This document shows positions 7,059-11,001 of a DNA stretch of 11,001 bases, in pieces. The position numbers and the translations under genes are program-made. The stretch's first letter is position 1. Every line of letters starts with the position of its first letter. Source of the DNA: Chitinophagaceae bacterium (GTDB lineage Bacteria; Bacteroidota; Bacteroidia; Chitinophagales; Chitinophagaceae). The notes beneath the pieces were generated by a model. It saw nothing but the letters and a program-made list of their open reading frames with translations. It had not been told where the DNA came from and searched no databases. The DNA lies in assembly GCA_009996555.1 (NCBI GenBank), contig JAACZX010000039.1, forward strand, positions 1 to 11,001, written 5' to 3'.

Positions 7059-8069
7059 TTACTTGATGAGTTTAGCAAAAAAGTGAAGTGTACGAACGAG
7101 CTGGCTAACATAGCTCATTTCGTTATCGTACCAGCTAACCACACGCACCAATTGTGTATCGCCTACTGTTTGCACTCTTGTTTGTGTTGCATCAAACAAA
7201 GAACCGTAGCTGATGCCAATAATATCGCTGCTCACAATTTCATCTTCAGTATAACCGAAGCTTTCGTTAGCTGCTGCTTTCATAGCGGCATTTACTTCTT
7301 CAACAGTTACTTTCTTGCCTAATACAGCCGTTACTTCTGTTAATGAACCGGTAAGAGTTGGTACACGCTGAGCGCTGCCATCCAGTTTACCTTTCAGTGA
7401 TGGTAATACAAGGCCGATTGCTTTAGCGGCACCTGTGCTGTTAGGCACAATGTTTTGTGCAGCTGCACGTGCACGACGCAGATCACCTTTTGGATGAGGA
7501 GCATCCTGTGTGTTTTGATCGTTTGTATAAGCGTGGATGGTTGTCATTAACCCGTTTACAATTGTAAACTTCTCTTCAAGCACTTGTGCCATAGGAGCCA
7601 GGCAGTTGGTTGTGCAGCTTGCACAGCTGATCACAGATTCACTGCCATCAAGAATATTGTGGTTAACGTTAAATACAATTGTTTTCAGATCGCCTGTAGC
7701 AGGAGCGCTGATCACCACTTTTTTTGCACCCGCAGTGAGGTGTGCTTCTGCTTTTGCTTTATCGGTAAAGAAACCGGTACATTCCAGTACTACGTCCACA
7801 TCATGCGAACCCCATGGAATTTGTGCCGGATCTTTCTGTGCATAGATCTTAATTTCATCGCCGTTAACGATAATGGAGTTGTCAGTGCTTTTTACTTCCG
7901 CATCAAAACGGCCTTGTGCTGTATCATACTTTAAAAGGTGTCCCAATACTTTTGGAGAAGTAAGATCGTTGATCGCCACTACATCAATACCTTCCATTTT
8001 ATAAATCTGGCGATATACAAGCCTGCCGATACGTCCGAAGCCATTAATCGCAACTTTTACTGTGCTCAT
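7059..8069 (-). CDS. gap: Type I glyceraldehyde-3-phosphate dehydrogenase
   Basis: This enzyme oxidises glyceraldehyde-3-phosphate with NAD+ and phosphate to 1,3-bisphosphoglycerate in the cytoplasm, the substrate of Pgk encoded two genes on. The 336 residues fit the tetrameric class I enzyme. The NAD-binding loop is INGFGRIGR (8-16), and Asp35 after the second strand predicts NAD+ rather than NADP+ preference. The catalytic motif SCTTNC contains Cys152, with His179 in TTIHAYT as base. [19 protein letters not shown] (191-209) is the typical phosphate-site region, and WYDNEMSY (313-320) is conserved near the C-terminus. It is first gene of the gap-lipoprotein-pgk unit, with the lipoprotein following after 9 bp. 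A possible -7 box lies 35 nt upstream. The symbol could be gap or gapA. Confidence 0.98.
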   Translation of the reverse strand: MSTVKVAINGFGRIGRLVYRQIYKMEGIDVVAINDLTSPKVLGHLLKYDTAQGRFDAEVKSTDNSIIVNGDEIKIYAQKDPAQIPWGSHDVDVVLECTGFFTDKAKAEAHLTAGAKKVVISAPATGDLKTIVFNVNHNILDGSESVISCASCTTNCLAPMAQVLEEKFTIVNGLMTTIHAYTNDQNTQDAPHPKGDLRRARAAAQNIVPNSTGAAKAIGLVLPSLKGKLDGSAQRVPTLTGSLTEVTAVLGKKVTVEEVNAAMKAAANESFGYTEDEIVSSDIIGISYGSLFDATQTRVQTVGDTQLVRVVSWYDNEMSYVSQLVRTLHFFAKLIK

Positions 8070-8104
8070 GATGAATATTAAGTTTAGTAGTTAAAAATGC
8101 GGAG

Positions 8105-8112
8105 CGAAGTTA
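8105..8112 (-). promoter_or_regulatory. Possible -7 box of the gap operon (TAACTTCG)
   Basis: TAACTTCG on the - strand (8112-8105) ends 35 nt before the gap ATG. It matches TAnnTTTG in all but one base, but no TTG is seen at the right distance upstream. The identical octamer upstream of pgk gives some support. The rest of the stretch between gap and the tRNA holds the tRNA promoter and nothing else that I recognise. Confidence 0.4.
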
Positions 8113-8249
8113 ACGAGATAAACTATTAAACCTTGTTAGTTTTTACTGTCTGAAGGGATAATTCCTATCATTAAAATACAGGCCCATTCAAGGCGTTTGA
8201 TATATTTTCCTGATTTATATCCTTGTTTTGAATAATTTTCTGAAAATTG

Positions 8250-8281
8250 TTTGGGAGGAAACATACACAAACCTATCTTTG
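8250..8281 (+). promoter_or_regulatory. Promoter of tRNA-Glu (Bacteroidota type)
   Basis: TTTG at 8250-8253 and TATCTTTG at 8274-8281 are separated by 20 nt. Both elements match the Bacteroidota -33 TTTG / -7 TAnnTTTG consensus exactly. Predicted transcription start is near 8287, about 12 nt before the mature tRNA. Confidence 0.8.
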
Positions 8282-8298
8282 CACTCCCAAAAATAAAC

Positions 8299-8370
8299 GC
8301 CGCGTTGGTCAAGGGGTTAAGACGCCTCCCTTTCACGGAGGAATCACGGGTTCGAATCCCGTACGTGGTA
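8299..8370 (+). tRNA. tRNA-Glu (anticodon TTC)
   Basis: A full cloverleaf can be drawn. The acceptor stem is GCCGCGT (8299-8305) with ACGTGGT (8363-8369). The D arm is GTC/GAC (8308-8310, 8321-8323) with a 10-nt loop holding GGGG. The anticodon stem is CCTCC/GGAGG (8325-8329, 8337-8341) with loop CTTTCAC, so the anticodon is TTC (8332-8334). The variable loop has 4 nt. The T arm is ACGGG/CCCGT with loop TTCGAAT (8351-8357). The acceptor stem contains two G.T wobbles, including the first pair, and 8370 (A) would be the discriminator. The 3' CCA is not encoded, so it must be added after transcription. It is flanked by its own promoter and terminator, so it is a single-gene unit divergent from gap. 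Confidence 0.93.
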
Positions 8371-8377
8371 CAACAAG

Positions 8378-8402
8378 AAGCCTGTTTCGACAGGCTTTTT
8401 TA
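8378..8402 (+). terminator. Terminator of tRNA-Glu
   Basis: AAGCCTGT (8378-8385) pairs perfectly with ACAGGCTT (8390-8397) around a TTCG tetraloop, and the T run continues to 8401. It is a textbook intrinsic terminator starting 8 bp after the tRNA. Confidence 0.92.
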
Positions 8403-8422
8403 TTTCCCCTAATTCAATATTC

Positions 8423-8529
8423 CCAGAATCCTAATTTATCGGCATCCTTTCTGCGTTTTTTGCTATTGAAATACCCAAGTTTGGTTAGCTATAACCGGAA
8501 AAACGCAGATTAAAATGTGCTGATTCTGG
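8423..8529. repeat. Nested inverted repeat (possible structured RNA or relic element)
   Basis: Three inverted pairs are nested: CCAGAATC (8423-8430) with GATTCTGG (8522-8529); TCTGCGTTTTT (8450-8460) with AAAAACGCAGA (8499-8509); and GGTTA (8483-8487) with TAACC (8492-8496) around GCTA. It lies in the 374-bp gene-free stretch 8403-8776, which I could not assign to any known RNA family or transposon. The same stretch holds further A/T-rich hairpins: AGGTTTTTT (8539-8547) with AAAAAACCT (8571-8579), and AATTTAC (8621-8627) with GTAAATT (8634-8640). I found no clear promoter for the downstream gene in it. Confidence 0.45.
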
Positions 8530-8776
8530 TGCTGAAACAGGTTTTTTAGAAAAATGTTCTTCGATTTAAAAAAAAACCTCCTGCCCTGTTCAATTGATTT
8601 CCAACCATTTTCAAGTGTAAAATTTACTGTTTCGTAAATTAACGATCTCGTACTCGTAGAATTACTATTGCAGATGATAAAAACTCGGTGCAATTTTACA
8701 TCCGATAAGGAAATACACTTAGTCGCACAACGTTTCTAAACTGTACCAACTTATCAAGCCCTATTAAACTAACAGT

Positions 8777-9439
8777 ATGCCGTACCTCTACTCAACAGTA
8801 AAAAAAGCCACTGTGCCTGTATTTGCCCTGCTCTTTTTGGCAACAACAGGTTTCTCACAGTCAGACAGCATAAAGCCTCCTTCAATCCCGGTTTCATTAC
8901 TTGATTTCAGGGCCAACCTGAAAAACGACAATGCATTGCTTAACTGGAAAACAACCAATCATTACAATTTCAGTCATTTTATTATTGAGAAAAGTACCGA
9001 TGCCCGCAATTATAACGATGCGGTGGTAATAGTAGCGCCCGAATCAACCGCAGCAGAAAACAGCTACGGTTATAACGATGATCTGCATAACAGCACCAAC
9101 AAAACAGTTTACTACCGCTTGAAGATGGTGGATGTAAATGGTAAGGTCAGTTACTCCGAAACAAGAATGGTCCGCTTAACGGAAAGAAACAACATACAGG
9201 TAAGCACTTTTCCAAACCCTGCCACAAATGAATTGTATGTAAACATTCCCAACGACTGGCAGGAAAAGACGGTGACTTATGATATCTACAACAGTACAGG
9301 AGTTCTTATAAAACGTTACCAGAATAAACAGGCGGCACAGATACAACAACTGAATGTGCAGCAACTGAACAATGGAAATTATGTACTGAAAGTAAACAAT
9401 GGATCAAACAGCAAAACTGCCATTTTTATAAAATATTGA
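8777..9439 (+). CDS. Small secreted protein with type IX secretion C-terminal sorting domain
   Basis: This 220-residue exported protein has a signal peptide (about 1-27, core VPVFALLFLATTGFS) for Sec export. A short beta-sandwich-like region follows (about 40-134: LLDFRANLKNDNALLNWKT, HFIIEKSTD, VYYRLKMVDVNGKVSYSETR), typical of the fibronectin-III-like segment before sorting domains. A type A T9SS C-terminal domain closes it (about 141-220: VSTFPNPATNELYV, YDIYNSTGVLIKR, LNNGNYVLKV, KTAIFIKY). The sorting domain directs passage through the outer membrane, after which it is normally cleaved and the cargo released or attached to the surface. There is no enzymatic domain, so the cargo is little more than the usual stalk. 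The gene stands alone, with long gene-free stretches on both sides. Its function is unknown. Confidence 0.88.
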   Translation: MPYLYSTVKKATVPVFALLFLATTGFSQSDSIKPPSIPVSLLDFRANLKNDNALLNWKTTNHYNFSHFIIEKSTDARNYNDAVVIVAPESTAAENSYGYNDDLHNSTNKTVYYRLKMVDVNGKVSYSETRMVRLTERNNIQVSTFPNPATNELYVNIPNDWQEKTVTYDIYNSTGVLIKRYQNKQAAQIQQLNVQQLNNGNYVLKVNNGSNSKTAIFIKY

Positions 9440-9462
9440 CTGGTTCCCGTAACAACTATGTA

Positions 9463-9782
9463 GTTGCTGACCAAACACCGTTGCTAACCTTTTTTTATAG
9501 CTCAGAATTGAATAAACATATTCGTTGGTCTCTTGGATTTTTAATGTTGCTAACCGCCTGACACCTTTTTTTAAAACCCATTAAAAACAAAACATGGAAT
9601 ACATTCTGCAATTGCTTTCGCATCTTTTTATGCCTGTAAACAAGAATAAACCTGCGTACAGTTTTATTCCCGTGAAAAAAGTTTACCCAACTTCTGCATT
9701 TAGCAGAAGCACCACTAACAGCTAACCTCCTGACTCAACCATGTTGCTAACCGGTGATAACATGAAGTGAAGTTTACCCAAC
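9463..9782. repeat. Degenerate repeats in the intergenic stretch after the T9SS cargo gene
   Basis: Between 9440 and 9809 a 10-mer recurs: GTTGCTGACC at 9463, and GTTGCTAACC at 9480, 9546 and 9743. GCTAACCNCCTGAC occurs at 9549-9562 and again at 9721-9734, and GTTTACCCAAC at 9681-9691 and 9772-9782. Two small hairpins are present: CAACTA/TAGTTG (9453-9466) and CTTCTGC/GCAGAAG (9691-9709, loop ATTTA). The copies are all on the + strand at irregular spacing (17, 66 and 197 nt between the 10-mers), so this is not CRISPR. I know no family for it. It could be a long 3' UTR, a small RNA or decayed DNA. Confidence 0.5.
9594..9725 (+). CDS. Possible 43-residue small protein
   Basis: ATG at 9594 opens 43 codons ending with TAA at 9723-9725. 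The product starts MEYILQLLSHLF, a short amphipathic-looking stretch, followed by MPVNKNKPAYSFIPVKKVYP and a Ser/Thr-rich end. An A-rich leader (ATTAAAAACAAAAC) directly precedes the ATG, as is common in Bacteroidota genes, and a strong + strand terminator follows at 9810. Against it: no promoter was recognised, the ORF overlaps the repeat copies and a hairpin, and an ORF this short can arise by chance. I do not recognise the product. Confidence 0.2.
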   Translation: MEYILQLLSHLFMPVNKNKPAYSFIPVKKVYPTSAFSRSTTNS

Positions 9783-9809
9783 AATCCACCTTGTTTTTGC
9801 TGATGGATG

Positions 9810-9838
9810 ACCCTCCGTTTTACCGGAGGGTTCTTTTT
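9810..9838 (+). terminator. Strong + strand intrinsic terminator
   Basis: ACCCTCCG (9810-9817) pairs perfectly with CGGAGGGT (9824-9831) around a 6-nt loop, followed by TCTTTTTAT. The U-tract is only on the + strand, so it ends rightward transcription just before the tail of the oppositely oriented RNase-like gene, overlapping its stop codon. The nearest sure + gene ends 370 bp upstream, so some transcript must span the repeat-bearing stretch. Confidence 0.85.
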
Positions 9839-11001
9839 ATATACCTGTCTCGAAATGCATTTCAGGAATAACTACTTCTGTAAATCCTTTGCGTATTAAA
9901 CGTTGCTGAAACGCATGCTGTACATCGTATTCACCATGCACAATAAATAATTTTTCTACCTGTTTGGGATCCTGGCAAGCCAGCCATTGGCTCATGTCTT
10001 CATAATCGCCGTGTGCACTCATACTTCGTATCTGCCCTATTTCCGCATGAACTTCTTTTTCTACACCGAATATTCTTACTTCCTTTCTGCCTGCTAATAA
10101 TTTTCCACCCAGTGATCTTGGTTCACAATAACCGGTAAGCAGAATTGTGTTACGGCTGTTTTCAATAGCGTTATTAATATGGTGTTTTACCCTTCCTGCA
10201 TCAGCCATACCACTTGCACTGATGACAACATAGGGGCCGCTTTTGAAATTCAACAGCTTTGATTCATCCACCGTTTTCACAAACTTTAATCCTTTAAAGC
10301 CAAACGGATCACTATCTGTTTGCAGCACTTTCTGAATTCGTTTATTAAAATATTCAGGATAACTTTTTACAATTTGAGTTGCTTCCATGCTTAATGGACT
10401 ATCAACGTAGTATTCCAGATCAGGCAAGCGACGCTCCAGCTCCAATTGATTTAAATCATACAGGAGCTCCTGTGTGCGTCCCACACTGAATGCCGGAACA
10501 ATCAGCTTTCCTTTCTTTTGCAGACAGGCTTTTTCGATCCACTGTAATAGTTGATCAGGCGTTGACATGGCGTTGTCGTGTAAACTGTTTCCGTATGTTG
10601 ATTCCATGATGATGACATCAGCCTGCGGAAAGTCCTGCGGCGATTTTAAGATCACATCACGGTAACGGCCTATATCACCCGAAAAAGTAATGCTCTTTGT
10701 TTTGCCATTTTCCGTCACTTTCAAGTGCACACATGCACTGCCGATGATATGACCGGCATCCGTGAACATCGCTTCAATGCCATCGGCTACTTTAAACCAT
10801 TGCCCGTACTCATGCTGCACAAACCTGTTGAGTGCTGCTTTTGCATCTTCAATGGTGTACAACGGCATCAGGTAAGGCATGTTTGTTGCTGCACGGCGTT
10901 TGTTTTCATACTTCACTTCATCTTCCTGTATCTCGGCACTATCTTCAAGTAACACTGCTGTTAAACTTGCCGTGGCATCGGTACAATGTATCTCGCCTTT
11001 G
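9837..11001 (-). CDS. Beta-CASP metallo-beta-lactamase fold hydrolase with RNA-specificity domain (5' partial)
   Basis: This is an RNase-like protein of the CPSF73/Integrator-like bacterial group, acting in the cytoplasm on RNA by family knowledge. The frame stays open to the window edge (visible start KGEIHCTDATASLTA), so the N-terminal HxHxDH metal motif lies outside. The GTG at 10955 is not a credible start, since conserved sequence continues before it. Present, counted from 10955: AGHIIGSA (67-74, metal-ligand His69), SGDIGR (92-97, Asp94), MESTYGN (117-123, beta-CASP motif A), PAFSVGRTQE (154-163), YVDSPLS (183-189), SASGMADAGRVKHH (246-259, motif B), SAHGDY (313-318, motif C His315) and the C-terminal RMMBL part with VHGEY (339-343). 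All catalytic motifs within the visible part are intact. The exact substrate is unknown, and a gene symbol is not justified. Confidence 0.93.
   Translation of the reverse strand, partial: KGEIHCTDATASLTAVLLEDSAEIQEDEVKYENKRRAATNMPYLMPLYTIEDAKAALNRFVQHEYGQWFKVADGIEAMFTDAGHIIGSACVHLKVTENGKTKSITFSGDIGRYRDVILKSPQDFPQADVIIMESTYGNSLHDNAMSTPDQLLQWIEKACLQKKGKLIVPAFSVGRTQELLYDLNQLELERRLPDLEYYVDSPLSMEATQIVKSYPEYFNKRIQKVLQTDSDPFGFKGLKFVKTVDESKLLNFKSGPYVVISASGMADAGRVKHHINNAIENSRNTILLTGYCEPRSLGGKLLAGRKEVRIFGVEKEVHAEIGQIRSMSAHGDYEDMSQWLACQDPKQVEKLFIVHGEYDVQHAFQQRLIRKGFTEVVIPEMHFETGI

Noticed and set aside
7537..7934. Long + strand ORFs opposite gap
   Set aside because: They are shadows on the complementary strand of a highly conserved GAPDH gene; no signals of their own.
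8247..8513. + strand ORF of 88 codons running through the tRNA
   Set aside because: It covers the tRNA promoter's -7 box, the whole tRNA-Glu and its terminator, so it cannot be a real coding region.
8571..8579. AGGTTTTTT/AAAAAACCT hairpin (8539-8579) as a terminator
   Set aside because: No U-tract follows the stem on either strand and the loop is 23 nt; it is listed only as part of the structured intergenic stretch.
9463..9752. CRISPR-like repeated 10-mers
   Set aside because: Copies are only 10 nt, spacing is irregular (17, 66, 197 nt), and no cas gene is in the window.
10953..10955. GTG as start of the beta-CASP protein
   Set aside because: The same frame continues upstream to the window end with family-typical sequence (CTDATASLTA), and the HxHxDH motif must precede it, so the gene is truncated by the window.

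Overview
The window looks like chromosomal DNA of a member of Bacteroidota, most likely Chitinophagaceae or a close relative. This is inferred from a hybrid two-component system fused to an AraC-type regulator, a type IX secretion (T9SS) C-terminal sorting domain, promoters of the TTTG / TAnnTTTG kind, weak or absent Shine-Dalgarno sequences, and LemA and TPM-domain genes in one operon. No mobile element, phage gene, CRISPR array or rRNA was seen. Most of the window is housekeeping DNA.

Left part (1-2850, + strand): the 3' part of a hybrid two-component sensor/regulator whose N-terminal sensor lies outside the window, then a small exported PepSY-like protein. The start codon of the second gene lies inside a long inverted repeat. 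Two hairpins separate these genes from the convergent operon that follows.

Middle part (2875-8069, - strand): two units. The first, reading lemA -> cytosolic-type TPM protein -> exported TPM protein with a glycine-rich tail, has 6-10 bp gaps and a good promoter match. The second is glycolytic: gap (glyceraldehyde-3-phosphate dehydrogenase) -> an unrecognised lipoprotein -> pgk (phosphoglycerate kinase), ending in a clear terminator. Gap and Pgk catalyse consecutive steps, converting glyceraldehyde-3-phosphate to 3-phosphoglycerate with ATP formation. The lipoprotein between them has no function that I can recognise.

Right part (8250-11001): a tRNA-Glu(TTC) with its own promoter and UUCG-loop terminator, a roughly 375 bp intergenic stretch with a nested inverted repeat, a small T9SS cargo protein, and a roughly 400 bp stretch with a degenerate repeat (GTTGCTAACC and relatives), a doubtful 43-codon ORF and a strong + strand terminator. 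The window ends in a - strand beta-CASP metallo-beta-lactamase RNase-like gene, cut off at its 5' end.

I found no convincing new multi-gene system. The points most worth a second look are the start-codon hairpin at 2098-2150, the unknown lipoprotein between gap and pgk, and the two structured or repetitive intergenic regions around the T9SS cargo gene.
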